NCBI GenBank assembly: GCA_965218235.1
Contig: OZ244596.1
Location: 1,674,001-1,738,000 of the forward strand
Direction: 5' to 3'
Length of the DNA stretch: 64,000 nt
From: CADCWK01 sp965218235
GTDB taxonomy: Bacteria > Chloroflexota > Chloroflexia > Thermomicrobiales > UBA6265
Position numbers and translations under genes: made by a program. The notes beneath the pieces were generated by a model, which worked only from the letters and a program-made list of their open reading frames with translations, did no database searches and was not told the origin of the DNA. Below are positions 41,969 to 51,575 of this stretch, piece by piece. How positions within the stretch are numbered: position 1 is the stretch's first letter; every line of letters begins with the position of its first letter.

Positions 41969-44596
41969 TCAGGCGCCGGCGTCCGTTCCCGGTGGGACGC
42001 CGGCGGACGGGGTTGCGCCGCTCGACGTCTCGACTGGAAGCCCGGCCCACTCGGCTGGGAGGCTCGCCGGCCCGGCCCCGTCCGGTCGGACGGAGACGTC
42101 GCAGTCGACGGCCTCATGGGCCGGCGCCGGTGTCGGGCTCGTCAGAATCGGCCCTGAGCCGCTGGGTGAAACGGCCGGGTTGCCCCGCGGACCAACGGAA
42201 CAGGCGCCAGTATCGCCGGTCGTTGGTCCGTCCGCCGGGGGAGGCGTCGATTCAATCGCGTGCGGCGCATTCACATCGGGAAGAGCCGCCAGGTCGTCCG
42301 CACCAACGCCCGCCCGGGCCTGAAGGGTGTGAAGGTAGTTGATCAGGTTCCAGATGTCGGTGTCGGCGAGCTGGTCGTCGAAGGCCGGCATTCCGGTTCC
42401 CTCGACGCCCTGGGCGATCGAGTAGAACAGCTCCCGATCGGTATGGTATTGCTGGTGGGAGGTCGTCAGGTCCGGCGGCGGCTGGTCCAGGGACGCGGCG
42501 GCCGGACCGTTGCCCCGCGCTTGCGGACCGTGGCAGCTCAGGCACGTCGACAGCCACAGATTCTGCCCAAGCGCGATCGACTGCGGGTTGGCCGGGACCG
42601 GGTTGGTCGCCGGGATGGCGCTCAGGGCGGGATCGATCTGGCCCTGGAGCAGCATCACGATCCCGACCGCGAGGCCGACACCGGACAGCCCGGCCGTCTC
42701 CCGGCGGCTCGGGGAGCGCCCCATCTGGGCCGCGATCACGACACCGGTGATCCCGGCGACGATCAGGATCAGGGCCGAGATTCCGATCGAGTCGAACCGC
42801 GGCGGCTCACCAGGCTCGCCGACGTCCGGTGGCGCGGACCCAATCGCGACGGCGAGTTGCGCGGTCAGGTCGGAGACGCCGGGCTGCCGGACGATGACCT
42901 CGACCTGCCAGTCGCCGGGCACGGCGATCTCGCTGCCGTGCCACTCGTAGGTGTTGGCGCCAATCGGGTCCAGAATGATGTCCTGCCGCTCCGTGGTCGA
43001 GGCCGGCAACCCGACCCGGAGGATCACGCGGGCTGTCGTCGGGAACGGGTCGCCGTCGAGCCGGAGCTGGAAGTGGTTGAGGCCGCTCGCGCCAGGGGCG
43101 AGACCGAGTGACCCGGAGTGGTCGCCGAGCGTGACCGGAACGATGATCTGGCCCGATCGCTGGGCGAGGACGTCGCGGGCCGGTTCGCCGCCGGTCAGGC
43201 GCCCGGTCACGCCGAGGACCGCGACGGCGAAGATCAGCTCGGCGACGAGCAGGTAACGGAAGATCCGCGACCAGAGGGCGGCTTCCCCGGTGGTCGAGAC
43301 CCGGCGCAGCTTCCGGGTCAGGACGACGAGGTTGAAGGCGGCGATGCCGAGGATCGTGACGATCGCGGCCAGCTTGAGGGCGAGTGAGGTACCGTAGCTC
43401 GTGTCGACCAAGGCCGTCAGGTTGCCGACTTCCAGCCAGGCGCTGTAGACACCCGTCACCGCGAGGACCGCCCAGGCGCTCAGCGCGACCGTCGAGAAGC
43501 GTGGGATCGCCTGCATCAGCACGACCTGCCGGCCGGCCGGGGAGAGCGACCGCAGGGCCGGGAGGAGCAGCGTGACCAGCCCGACGATGCCGGCGACCCA
43601 GAATGAGGCCGCGACGGCATGGGTGATGTCGTTCGCGACGGCGGCATCGCGTCCGTCGGGCTGGGCGGAGGCGTGGGAGATCAGGCTGAACGGCACCACC
43701 GCCGCGACCCCGAGCGCGACCAGACCGTATGCGATCGCTCGCCGGCGGCGAGGGAACCACCACGGCGCGAGGGACACGAGCAGGGCCCCGAGCGCGACGA
43801 GCAGACCGACCCGCACCAGCCAGATCGTGCCGTAGCGGGTCTCGAACAGTGTCGTCCCGAGCCCGTCGAGCAGCCCCTCGCCAGTCGTGACGGCCTGAAG
43901 GATCAGGGCCATGACGCTGCCGCCGAGCGCCAGCCCAAGGCCGACCGCCACGAGCCGCCGGGCCCGGGCCACCGCCGCCGGGCCGAGCTGCCAGACAGGG
44001 TGAAACGCCGGCCGGATCACCAGCAGCCAGACCGGCCAGAGCCCGACGAGGATGGCGAGCCCGAGATAGGTGATACCTCGGGCGATCGTGGTCAGGATCT
44101 CGGGCGGCGCCGAAGTCGAGGCGAGGGCCGGCAGGACGACCGTCGCGATGTCCGACTCCTTCCCGATGGTGAAGGAGATGAAGCCGGAGGCGGTGTGGCC
44201 GTCGTCGGCGGACAACGACGTCCAGACGATGGAGTAGGTGCCGTTGGCCAGCGACGACGGCAGGCTCAGGATCATCGTGGACGGTTCGGGAATCGTGAAG
44301 GACGTGCCGGGAATCAGCACGCCGGTCTGATCGTAGAAGTCGGCCCGGCTGACCGACGGCTCCAGCCGCTCGGCGAAGGTCATCGTCACCTGGGCGGGTG
44401 CCTGGGCGAGGAGGGCGCCGCTGGGCGGGTCGCTGGTCGTCAGGTAGGCGTGGGCGCCGGCGGGTGCCACGCCGAAGACTCCGGCGAGGAGCAGGACGAG
44501 CCCGGCCAGCATGGCGCTGAGCCCCAGCCAACGGGCAGGGGCTCCGGCGATCGATTCCCGTCGAGAACGGGTGCGGCGACCCGGCGAGCTGGTCAT
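41969..44596 (-). CDS. CopC-CopD-cytochrome c fusion protein
   Basis: This protein of about 875 residues has a signal peptide ending near AHAYLTTSDPPSG, then a CopC beta-domain (first His at mature residue 1; SADDGHTASGFISFTIG), and a CopD membrane part of about eight helices. A FixH/YtkA-like soluble segment follows (about 510-625), then one more helix and a class I cytochrome c domain with CLSCHGPQARG and a late Met (GTGMPAF). The last 80 residues are a Pro/Ser/Thr-rich tail. CopC-CopD handles periplasmic copper; the haem domain implies redox or copper delivery to an oxidase. The upstream ATG (44596) is used; GTG 44608 is possible. Confidence 0.85.
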   Translation of the reverse strand: MTSSPGRRTRSRRESIAGAPARWLGLSAMLAGLVLLLAGVFGVAPAGAHAYLTTSDPPSGALLAQAPAQVTMTFAERLEPSVSRADFYDQTGVLIPGTSFTIPEPSTMILSLPSSLANGTYSIVWTSLSADDGHTASGFISFTIGKESDIATVVLPALASTSAPPEILTTIARGITYLGLAILVGLWPVWLLVIRPAFHPVWQLGPAAVARARRLVAVGLGLALGGSVMALILQAVTTGEGLLDGLGTTLFETRYGTIWLVRVGLLVALGALLVSLAPWWFPRRRRAIAYGLVALGVAAVVPFSLISHASAQPDGRDAAVANDITHAVAASFWVAGIVGLVTLLLPALRSLSPAGRQVVLMQAIPRFSTVALSAWAVLAVTGVYSAWLEVGNLTALVDTSYGTSLALKLAAIVTILGIAAFNLVVLTRKLRRVSTTGEAALWSRIFRYLLVAELIFAVAVLGVTGRLTGGEPARDVLAQRSGQIIVPVTLGDHSGSLGLAPGASGLNHFQLRLDGDPFPTTARVILRVGLPASTTERQDIILDPIGANTYEWHGSEIAVPGDWQVEVIVRQPGVSDLTAQLAVAIGSAPPDVGEPGEPPRFDSIGISALILIVAGITGVVIAAQMGRSPSRRETAGLSGVGLAVGIVMLLQGQIDPALSAIPATNPVPANPQSIALGQNLWLSTCLSCHGPQARGNGPAAASLDQPPPDLTTSHQQYHTDRELFYSIAQGVEGTGMPAFDDQLADTDIWNLINYLHTLQARAGVGADDLAALPDVNAPHAIESTPPPADGPTTGDTGACSVGPRGNPAVSPSGSGPILTSPTPAPAHEAVDCDVSVRPDGAGPASLPAEWAGLPVETSSGATPSAGVPPGTDAGA

Positions 44597-44866
44597 TGGA
44601 CGGACCACCCGCTGCCCCAGGGACGCTTCTGCTGATCTCGTGCTACTGCCGGCATCTCATCGTCTCTGGGACCCGTTCTGACACGCATGATTCCGGCGAA
44701 GCGGCCAATCGGCCCGCCAACCGATGGGCTATCGTCGATAAGGATAGGCCGGGAGTCTTGCCGGATACGAGGCAATCGCGAGCCTGACGGCCGATTGCCG
44801 AAGTGGTTGGCTGAACATCGTTCCGGATCGGAAACGAGGGCTTCGCCTCGGGGGCAAGTGGCCGAC

Positions 44867-45505
44867 TCAGTGGCGCCGCGAAGCGCGGAGGACCGCGAGC
44901 CCGCCGCCGAGCACCACTACCAGCGCCGCGGAGACCAGCAGCAGCACGTTCGTCGCGCTGAGCCCATCGCTGTTGGCGCTCGCGGCGGGAGCATCGCTCA
45001 GCGCTATCGGCGTGGCCAGCGGCGTCGCGGCCGGTGTTCCGACCGGCGTCGAGGCCGGGGTCGTGAGGGTGCCGGCGCCAGCGGTTCCAACCGTGAACGC
45101 GTAACTGCCTTCGGCCGGCTCGTGCCCGTCGCTCGGATAGGCGACATAGCTGACGGTGTAGACGCCGTTCGGCAGCTCAGGGCGAAGGGTGGCGATCAGG
45201 GTCCGCCGGTCGAGATCATCGAGGTTGAGATGGCCGTCGGCGTTGTCAGCCGCCTGGCCGTCCGGACCCATCACGGTCACGGTGCTTCCGGTCTCGAGGA
45301 CCTCGCCACTGAACTGGACGATGACCTGGGTCGGCGCGGTTGCGACGACGGAGTCCGCCGGCGGCTCTGAGCCCTGGATAATGACATGGGCGCTGGCCGT
45401 GCCGGCCAGCACGGCCGCGAGGGCGAGTCCGGCAACGAGGGCGAGCGCCATCGCGATCGGCCGGAGGAAGGCGACCGATGTCCGATTCGACCGTGCTGCG
45501 TTCAT
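44867..45505 (-). CDS. CopC-domain exported protein
   Basis: This 212-residue protein has a signal peptide (MALALVAGLALAAVLAGTASA), then a CopC-like beta-sandwich starting with His (HVIIQGSEPPADSVV) and containing PNGVYTVSYVAYPSDGHEPAEGSYAFTVG. A Thr-Pro linker follows, then a C-terminal membrane helix and the short basic tail RASRRH. It probably binds copper at the outer membrane face. ATG 45505 follows GGAG. It lies 270 nt before the larger CopC-CopD fusion on the same strand, so the two likely form a copper unit. Confidence 0.85.
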   Translation of the reverse strand: MNAARSNRTSVAFLRPIAMALALVAGLALAAVLAGTASAHVIIQGSEPPADSVVATAPTQVIVQFSGEVLETGSTVTVMGPDGQAADNADGHLNLDDLDRRTLIATLRPELPNGVYTVSYVAYPSDGHEPAEGSYAFTVGTAGAGTLTTPASTPVGTPAATPLATPIALSDAPAASANSDGLSATNVLLLVSAALVVVLGGGLAVLRASRRH

Positions 45506-45670
45506 GCGTTGGCTCCAGATCTGCCCCACTCGGTCCGGTGCGGGCATCGTTGGCGGACGGGGAATCGCGAACGTGCTGCGGGACGAGCGAACGACGACAG
45601 ATGAATGATCTGTCGTCGAAAGACTACCGCCGCCGTGGCCTTTTGTCAGCCGGGAGAATCCCGGCATGCA

Positions 45671-46585
45671 CTACCGGCCGCGGAGGCGTGGGTCCAGCGC
45701 GTCGCGCAGGCCGTCGCCGAGGAGGTTGAAGCCGAGCACGATCAGGGCGATCGCGATGCCGGGAAAGAGAGTCGCCCACGGCGCCTGGTCCAGGAAGCCG
45801 TAAGCGGAGCTGACCATCAGACCCCATGACGGGGACGGCGGCCGGTTGCCGAGACCGAGGTAGGAAAGCGCCGCCTCGGCCAGCACGGCGGCGGCGAAGT
45901 TCAGCGACGCATGGACGATCAGCGGGGCGGTGATGTTGGGGAAGATGTGCCGGCGCATGATCGTCGGCACCGGCGTGCCGAGCGAGACCGCCGCCTCGAC
46001 GTACTGGCTCTGCCGGACCGACAGCACCGACCCGCGCACGACCCGGTAGAAGGTCGGTGCGTTGACGATGCCGATCGCCAGCATGACGTTCGTCAGGGAC
46101 GAGCCGAGGACCGCGACCAGGGCGATCGCGAGCAGAATGGTTGGGAAGGCGAAGATCACGTCCATGATCAGTGAGATGCCGGCGTCGGCGCGGCCGCGGA
46201 AGTAGCCAGCGACCAGTCCGAAGAGGACGCCGATGATGCCCGACAGCCCGACGGAGACGACGCCGACCTGGAACGAGATGATCGCGCCTGACAGCAGCCG
46301 GCTCAGGATGTCCCGGCCGAACTCGTCCGTTCCCATCCAGTGAGACAGCGACGGCGCGGCCAGCCGGCTGGGCACGTCCTGGTCGAGCGGGTCGTACGGC
46401 GCGATGAATGGGCCAATGAGGGCGATGATCGCGAAGAATCCGACGATGATCCCGCCGACGACGGCGAGCCGCTGATGGGTGAGAGTCCGGAGCAGCCCGT
46501 CACGCTGGGGCGGACCGGCATCGTTCGCCGCGTCACGGATCGCACGCGATGTCGCGACCGGGTCTACTGTGGCCTGTTGTTCCAT
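45671..46585 (-). CDS. Peptide/nickel-type ABC permease, DppC/OppC-like
   Basis: This 304-residue permease has an N-terminal cytoplasmic stretch, then HQRLAVVGGIIVGFFAIIALIGPFIAPYDP, the usual DppC opening, and five more helices. The EAA loop is near YVEAAVSLGTPVPTIMRRHIFPN. It ends in NLLGDGLRDALDPRLRGR, the typical family C-terminus. It pairs with the DppB-like permease encoded upstream. No ATPase genes (DppD/DppF) follow, so ATPases must be supplied from elsewhere. Confidence 0.92.
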   Translation of the reverse strand: MEQQATVDPVATSRAIRDAANDAGPPQRDGLLRTLTHQRLAVVGGIIVGFFAIIALIGPFIAPYDPLDQDVPSRLAAPSLSHWMGTDEFGRDILSRLLSGAIISFQVGVVSVGLSGIIGVLFGLVAGYFRGRADAGISLIMDVIFAFPTILLAIALVAVLGSSLTNVMLAIGIVNAPTFYRVVRGSVLSVRQSQYVEAAVSLGTPVPTIMRRHIFPNITAPLIVHASLNFAAAVLAEAALSYLGLGNRPPSPSWGLMVSSAYGFLDQAPWATLFPGIAIALIVLGFNLLGDGLRDALDPRLRGR

Positions 46586-46653
46586 ACCGCTGTCATGCCC
46601 TCTACCGTGCGCCAGGCTGTTGACTCGATCGTTCCCTGTGTCTCCCCGGTTCG

Positions 46654-47604
46654 CTACGAAGTCCGCAGGCGCGGATCGACGACGACGTAGAGCAGATCGA
46701 CCACGAGGCTGACCACAACGAAGATCACCGCGATCACGAGCGTCACGCCCTGAACAACGGGGTAATCCCGGTTGGAGATCGAGTCATAGATGTAGCGACC
46801 CACGCCGGGCAACCCGAAGATCTGCTCGATGATGACGGTGCCGCCGAGGAGGCTGGCCGTCTGGATGCCGATCACCGTGATGATCGGGATACTCGCGTTG
46901 GGGAGAACGTGACGGAAGATCACGGCTCGCTGGCTCATGCCCTTGGCCCGGGCGGTCCGGACGAAGTCCTGCCCGATCGTCTCCAGGACCGACGAGCGAG
47001 TGAACCGCATGACCGTCGCGGCCAGCGGCAGCCCCAGACAGAGCGATGGCAGAACCATGGTCTGGAGGTGCGCCCAGACGCCATCGTTCCAGGGATCGAA
47101 CCCGAGCGGGGGCAGCCAGCGAAGCTTGACGGCGAAGATCAGCACGAGCACAACGGCGAGGAGGAAGTTCGGCACCGACGTCCCGACCAGCGTCCCAATA
47201 GTCGCCGTGACGTCGAACCACGAGTTCCGGCGCAGCGCCGCCAGCACGCCAAGGGCAATCGCCGGGATCGTCCCGATCAACCCGGCCCAGAGCGTAAGTT
47301 CCAGCGTGACCGGCAACCGCAGTTCCAGTTCGGTCGTCAGCGGCTGGCGGGTTCGGAGCGACTCACCGAGATTGCCCTGAAGCACAAGCCCGATCCATTT
47401 GAAGTACTGGACGATCACCGAATCGTTGAGTCCATAGCTGGCGCGAATGTTGTCCAGCTGATCCTGACTGAATCGGGTGCCGGGACCGATGATCGCCGTG
47501 ATCGGGTCGCCCGGCACGAGCCGGATCAGCCCGAAGGCGATGATTGACACCCCGAACAGGATCGGAATCATCAGCAGGACACGGCCAGCGATATAGCGCA
47601 GCAT
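46654..47604 (-). CDS. Peptide/nickel-type ABC permease, DppB/OppB-like
   Basis: This 316-residue permease begins MLRYIAGRVLLMIPILFGVSIIAF, the standard DppB start, with the GDP-containing loop PGDPITAIIGPG and six helices in all. The EAA loop is DFVRTARAKGMSQRAVIFRHVLPNA. It forms the channel with the DppC-like protein. Its start at 47604 is preferred over a longer frame. It lies between the binding protein (100 nt upstream) and the DppC-like permease (69 nt downstream). Confidence 0.92.
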   Translation of the reverse strand: MLRYIAGRVLLMIPILFGVSIIAFGLIRLVPGDPITAIIGPGTRFSQDQLDNIRASYGLNDSVIVQYFKWIGLVLQGNLGESLRTRQPLTTELELRLPVTLELTLWAGLIGTIPAIALGVLAALRRNSWFDVTATIGTLVGTSVPNFLLAVVLVLIFAVKLRWLPPLGFDPWNDGVWAHLQTMVLPSLCLGLPLAATVMRFTRSSVLETIGQDFVRTARAKGMSQRAVIFRHVLPNASIPIITVIGIQTASLLGGTVIIEQIFGLPGVGRYIYDSISNRDYPVVQGVTLVIAVIFVVVSLVVDLLYVVVDPRLRTS

Positions 47605-47703
47605 GGAACTCTCTTCGGGTAATGATGGCGGGGACGACACCGGATGACGATTCCCGTGCCGTCCCCTTATGGACGCACCAGCTTGCCGTTGGCCGTGCGC
47701 GAA

Positions 47704-49362
47704 CTACCCGGCCGACAGGAACGTGTCGCGGAACGAGACCAGCGACCCGGTCGGGTAGTGCGTGTAGCCACCGACGTTCAGTTTCATCGCCTCGTACTGG
47801 TTGGCGATGAAGAGATTGATCCAGGGCAGATCCTCCAGGAGGATGTTCTGAAGCCGGGTGTAGATCTCCGCCCGGGCCGACTGATCGGTCGTCGCGATCC
47901 CGTCGCGGATCAACTGATCGACGTCCGGGTTGTTATAGCCGGCCGCGTTGCCAGACGAGGTGCTGAGGAAGTTGTCGGCATAGACGTCGTTCGGGTCCAC
48001 GAAGCCGCTGGTTCCGGTCACCGTAATATCGAAGTCGAACGTCCCGTCCAGCAGGTAGCGCGCGATGTACGTCGCGTTCTCTTCGAGCACCACTTCACTC
48101 TTGATGCCGATCGCTTCCAGCTGTGACTGGACCACGTACGACGGCTGGCTCAGGAATGAGTAGGCCGACCAGGAGAGAATCTCCAGCTCGAGGCCATCCG
48201 GGAAACCTGCCTCGGCCAGCAGGGCTTTGGCGCCCTCGATGTCCTGCGGGGTCTCCGGAGCATCGACATGCGCCCAGTTACCGTCCGGGAAGATGACTTC
48301 GGTGGCGGTGCCGTTGCCGAAGGTCGCCGGTTCGAGGATCTCCGCCCGGTTCAGCGCCATCGACATGGCCTTCCGAACACGGACATCGCTGAACGGCTCG
48401 CGCCGGAGGTTGATGGCGATGAAGCGGATATTGGTGTTGATCTCACCCGCGATCGCGAGTTCGCTCTCACCCCGGAGCCGCTCGATATCGGACAGCGGCG
48501 CATACTCAATGAAGTCGACCGTGTCCGTGATGATCGCGTTGGTTCGCTGGGTGTCTTCGGAGATCGGCGTGAACTCGATCCCGTCCAGGTACGGCTTGTC
48601 ACCATCCCAGTACTCGGCGTTTCGCTGCAGTGTCAGGCGAGTGTTCGGGATGTATTCGACGAATGTGAACGGCCCGGTGCCGCATAGCGCCAGGGTGAGG
48701 TCGCCACCATGCTGCTCAACGAACTCCTGGGGAACGATCGCGAGGTAGCGGTTGGCAAGCGTTGCCAGGAACGCGGCGTTTGGCGTAGAAAGCGTAAAGA
48801 CGACGGTCTTGTCGTCCGGCGCCTCAACGGACGCCACCGACTCGAGCAGGCTGATGCTGTTGCTGGCTGTTGCCGGGTCCTGCATCCTGTTGAAGCTGTA
48901 GACGACGTCCGCGGCCGTCATCGGGCGGCTGACCGGCGCCTGGAACATGACGTTGTCCCGCAGCTTGAAGGTGTAGGTCAGCCCGTCCTCACTGATCTCC
49001 GGCATGTCGGCGGCCAGCCGCGGACCAATGGTGAGGTCCGGGTTCTCGATCATCAGCCCTTCGTAGACGTGCTCGGTGACGTGAATCGCCGCCGTCAACT
49101 GCGTCTTGTGCGGGTCAAGTTCGGCTGGGTCGCCCTGGAGACCAACCCGCAATGTGCCTCCCGCGACCGGTGTCGCGGGCGTGTCCTGCCGGGAAAGGCT
49201 GGACGCTGGCGCGGCGGCGGCGCCAAGCGTGAAAACCGAAGCGGCGGATAGCCCGAGCACCGCGGCGCGGGTCATGACCTGCCGGCGGTCCATCTGGCCG
49301 CTGATCGCCTTGCCGAGAAGGTCATGGAAGTGACCGCGCTCCTGATCGACGAAACCTGTCAT
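47704..49362 (-). CDS. Peptide-type ABC transporter substrate-binding protein (family 5)
   Basis: This 552-residue exported binding protein has a Tat-like leader (DRRQVMTRAAVLGLSAASVFTLGAAAAPAS, about 25-54) and a Thr-Pro linker. The DppA/OppA fold follows: GLQGDPAELDPHKTQLT, MIENPDLTIGPRLA, TYTFKLRDNVMFQ and NAAGYNNPDVDQLI. The ligand could be a peptide, nickel complex or glutathione; the type-5 fold is not decisive. AGGGAGAG precedes ATG 49362. It heads a three-gene operon with the two permeases. Confidence 0.92.
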   Translation of the reverse strand: MTGFVDQERGHFHDLLGKAISGQMDRRQVMTRAAVLGLSAASVFTLGAAAAPASSLSRQDTPATPVAGGTLRVGLQGDPAELDPHKTQLTAAIHVTEHVYEGLMIENPDLTIGPRLAADMPEISEDGLTYTFKLRDNVMFQAPVSRPMTAADVVYSFNRMQDPATASNSISLLESVASVEAPDDKTVVFTLSTPNAAFLATLANRYLAIVPQEFVEQHGGDLTLALCGTGPFTFVEYIPNTRLTLQRNAEYWDGDKPYLDGIEFTPISEDTQRTNAIITDTVDFIEYAPLSDIERLRGESELAIAGEINTNIRFIAINLRREPFSDVRVRKAMSMALNRAEILEPATFGNGTATEVIFPDGNWAHVDAPETPQDIEGAKALLAEAGFPDGLELEILSWSAYSFLSQPSYVVQSQLEAIGIKSEVVLEENATYIARYLLDGTFDFDITVTGTSGFVDPNDVYADNFLSTSSGNAAGYNNPDVDQLIRDGIATTDQSARAEIYTRLQNILLEDLPWINLFIANQYEAMKLNVGGYTHYPTGSLVSFRDTFLSAG

Positions 49363-49794
49363 TGAACTCTCCCTGTTGACGAGACAACCACCAAACCGGT
49401 CGATTCGCCAGGTGCGGTTATGCACCGGAAAACGGCTTACCCGCCGATAACGCGCCTGCTTTCGCGGCACGATCCTTCACGTTTGCGTCCTCCGCTGGCG
49501 TATTCGCGAAGCCTAGCACTCCGGCGCCCGTCCCGCATGAATGCCGGCACGGCATCACTCCTCCAAGCCAAAAGCCGGTGCGCTCCGGACTGGGTCGATC
49601 GCACAGAGGCATGGAAGGGATGGGCGGTGGAGGAATTGGCTCAGAATCGAACCTGAGGCAAACCGTCCCTGAAGGGGCCAGTTGAACGACACGGTTTTCG
49701 ATGTTGCGTGTCACCGGACCAGTCCCGGTACCGGATCGTTGCTCCCGGTCATCGGCGTCCAAATCAATGTCCTTCAGGGCCGGTGCCGCAGGAT
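49363..49794. other. Gene-free interval upstream of binding-protein gene
   Basis: These 432 nt separate the dppA-like start from the TlpA stop. No promoter pair or terminator can be called with confidence and no frame has a family look. It probably holds the promoter of the peptide transporter. Confidence 0.5.
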
Positions 49795-50511
49795 CTAACC
49801 AACCGCCTCCTCGACGTATCCCTCGATCATCTCTGCGTCCATTTGGCCATACCGGACGGCGCTGATGGTCCCGTCCGGAGCCACGATCACGGTCGCCGGG
49901 AGGTACCAGTCGGCGATATCGAACGCGTTCTGGATCGGGCCACCGGCGGGTCCGGGATTGCCGGCGTCGCGGCCGACGATGTAGGTGATACCCAGATCGG
50001 CAGCCATTTGGCGGGCGTCGGCGTCACTGTCCGAGGTCAGCCCGACTCCCATGATCCGGACCGGCGAGCCATCCGGCGCGACCGTTCCCTCGGCGGCGAT
50101 GAGGTCCGGGATCTCCTCGCGGCACGGCGGGCACCACGACGCCCAGAAGTTGACCATCACCACTGAGCCACGGAGGGACGAGAGCTGGACGGTCGTGCCG
50201 TCGAGCTGCGTCAGGCTGACGTCGGGCGCGAGGGTGCCGACCTGCGGCGTCCCGGGCCGCGGAATTCCCTCCTCATCGGCGTCGTTCGACCGGGCCTGGC
50301 TGATCCCGATCGCGACCAGCACGAGGATGATGACCAGCGCCAGCCCGAACGGGGTGTACTTCCCCAGCCGGCCGTAGCCGACCCGGCCATGCTCCTCCGG
50401 GGCGTCGGGCTGGCCGAGGTCGTTGTGGGCGCCGGCCGGGACGTGGGGTGGCGCCGGGTAGCCTGTCTCGTCGGTCGCGAGGCGGGGCGTCTCCTCGGGC
50501 GGGCGGGTCAT
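49795..50511 (-). CDS. TlpA-like membrane-anchored thioredoxin
   Basis: This 238-residue protein has a polar, Pro-rich N-terminal segment (about 50 residues), one membrane anchor (FGLALVIILVLVAIGIS), then an outer TlpA/ResA thioredoxin domain. The active site is WCPPC in VVMVNFWASWCPPCREEIPDL, and the cis-Pro is in ADWYLPATVIVAPDGTI. It reduces or shuffles disulfides outside the cell, often for cytochrome c assembly. Its ATG overlaps the preceding gene's stop (ATGA), so it is coupled to the proline-rich protein. Confidence 0.92.
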   Translation of the reverse strand: MTRPPEETPRLATDETGYPAPPHVPAGAHNDLGQPDAPEEHGRVGYGRLGKYTPFGLALVIILVLVAIGISQARSNDADEEGIPRPGTPQVGTLAPDVSLTQLDGTTVQLSSLRGSVVMVNFWASWCPPCREEIPDLIAAEGTVAPDGSPVRIMGVGLTSDSDADARQMAADLGITYIVGRDAGNPGPAGGPIQNAFDIADWYLPATVIVAPDGTISAVRYGQMDAEMIEGYVEEAVG

Positions 50512-51575
50512 GGCAGGCTCATCACCGCCTCATCGATCTTCGCCCGGATGTCATCGCTCGGGTTGTCGTCCATCGAGAGGAGGATGACGACGTTGCTGCC
50601 GCTGAACAGCATCGGTGGACGCGTCGTCAGTTGGGTGCCACTGGCGGTCGTCAGCGGGCCGACTCCTTCGTCCGGGACGGCGTCGGTTGCCGCCTGCTGC
50701 GCCTCGACACTGTTCGCCCCAGTGAAGATGTATATCCATGCGTCATGCCCCTCGATGGAAATGTATTGACCGACCGTTCCGGGTGGAAAGAAGGACGGTG
50801 ATTTCGCCCCTGGATCGGATCGGGTCGCATCTACGACCTTCAGGCCGGTGGACTCCAAGGCGTCGCTGACGTTGATGTACAAGCTCTGGGCCGGCTCCGC
50901 TGTCGGCGCGATGGGGTTGTTCGTGTCATGCTCCTGGACGTAGAGGTAGATGGCGACGCCACCGAGGATCACGGCCAGCAGTCCGAAGATCACGGCCGGG
51001 ACGATCGACGCCTTCTTTCGGCGAGCGAGCGCCGGGGCGAGCGGCGCACCGGCCGGGAAGCCACCGCCCGGTCCTGGCGGCCGACCGCCCGGAGGCTGGT
51101 TGCCCGGCCCGTAGGCCGGCGGGTACTGCCCCTGAGCGACCTGTCCCCTGGGAACCTGCCCCGGCGGGTACTGATCCTGACCCTGCCATGGCGGGGTCTG
51201 CTGGTACGGCGGCTGGCCATTGGGCGGCCGCGCGCCGGAGCCCGGCGGGTAGGCACCCGGCGGCGGGGATCCGGGGTGGGTCCCACCGGCCCAGCGCGGG
51301 TCGGTGTTCGGCGGGCGGTTGGGTGGCCCGGCCGGGGGGCCGTAAGTCGGTCGAGCGAAGGGGGCATGCTCGGGCGGGTAGGAGCCGGGCTGCCCCTGTC
51401 CGGGTAACGGCACCTGGCCGGGTGGGGTGGCCTGGCCGGAACAGCCGCCTGAAGGCGTCGATCGGACCGGCGGCTGAGCGCCGGAGGCGTTCGCCGATTG
51501 ATCGGCCTCGCTGACCTCGCCCCATTGCGGGGAACGCGGCCGCGGCTGTCCGGTCTGTGGTTCGTTCCTGTCCAA
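50508..51575 (-). CDS. Proline-rich single-pass membrane protein
   Basis: I do not recognise a named family for the outer part. The 355-residue product has a long Pro/Gly/Gln-rich cytoplasmic N-terminus (about 1-190, with many PPG, PPP and GQYPP repeats). The basic RRKKASIVP precedes a single helix, AVIFGLLAVILGGVAIYLYV. An outer domain of about 140 residues follows with NVSDALESTGLKVVDAT, VGQYISIEGHDAWIYIF and LLSMDDNPSDDIRAKIDEAV. The helix topology makes the Pro-rich segment cytoplasmic. It is co-transcribed with the TlpA-like gene. Confidence 0.75.
   Translation of the reverse strand: MDRNEPQTGQPRPRSPQWGEVSEADQSANASGAQPPVRSTPSGGCSGQATPPGQVPLPGQGQPGSYPPEHAPFARPTYGPPAGPPNRPPNTDPRWAGGTHPGSPPPGAYPPGSGARPPNGQPPYQQTPPWQGQDQYPPGQVPRGQVAQGQYPPAYGPGNQPPGGRPPGPGGGFPAGAPLAPALARRKKASIVPAVIFGLLAVILGGVAIYLYVQEHDTNNPIAPTAEPAQSLYINVSDALESTGLKVVDATRSDPGAKSPSFFPPGTVGQYISIEGHDAWIYIFTGANSVEAQQAATDAVPDEGVGPLTTASGTQLTTRPPMLFSGSNVVILLSMDDNPSDDIRAKIDEAVMSLP

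Noticed and set aside
43619..44635. 338-codon plus-strand frame opposite CopC-CopD
   Set aside because: Low-complexity Gly/Arg/Asp/Glu-rich, antisense to membrane helices of CopD.
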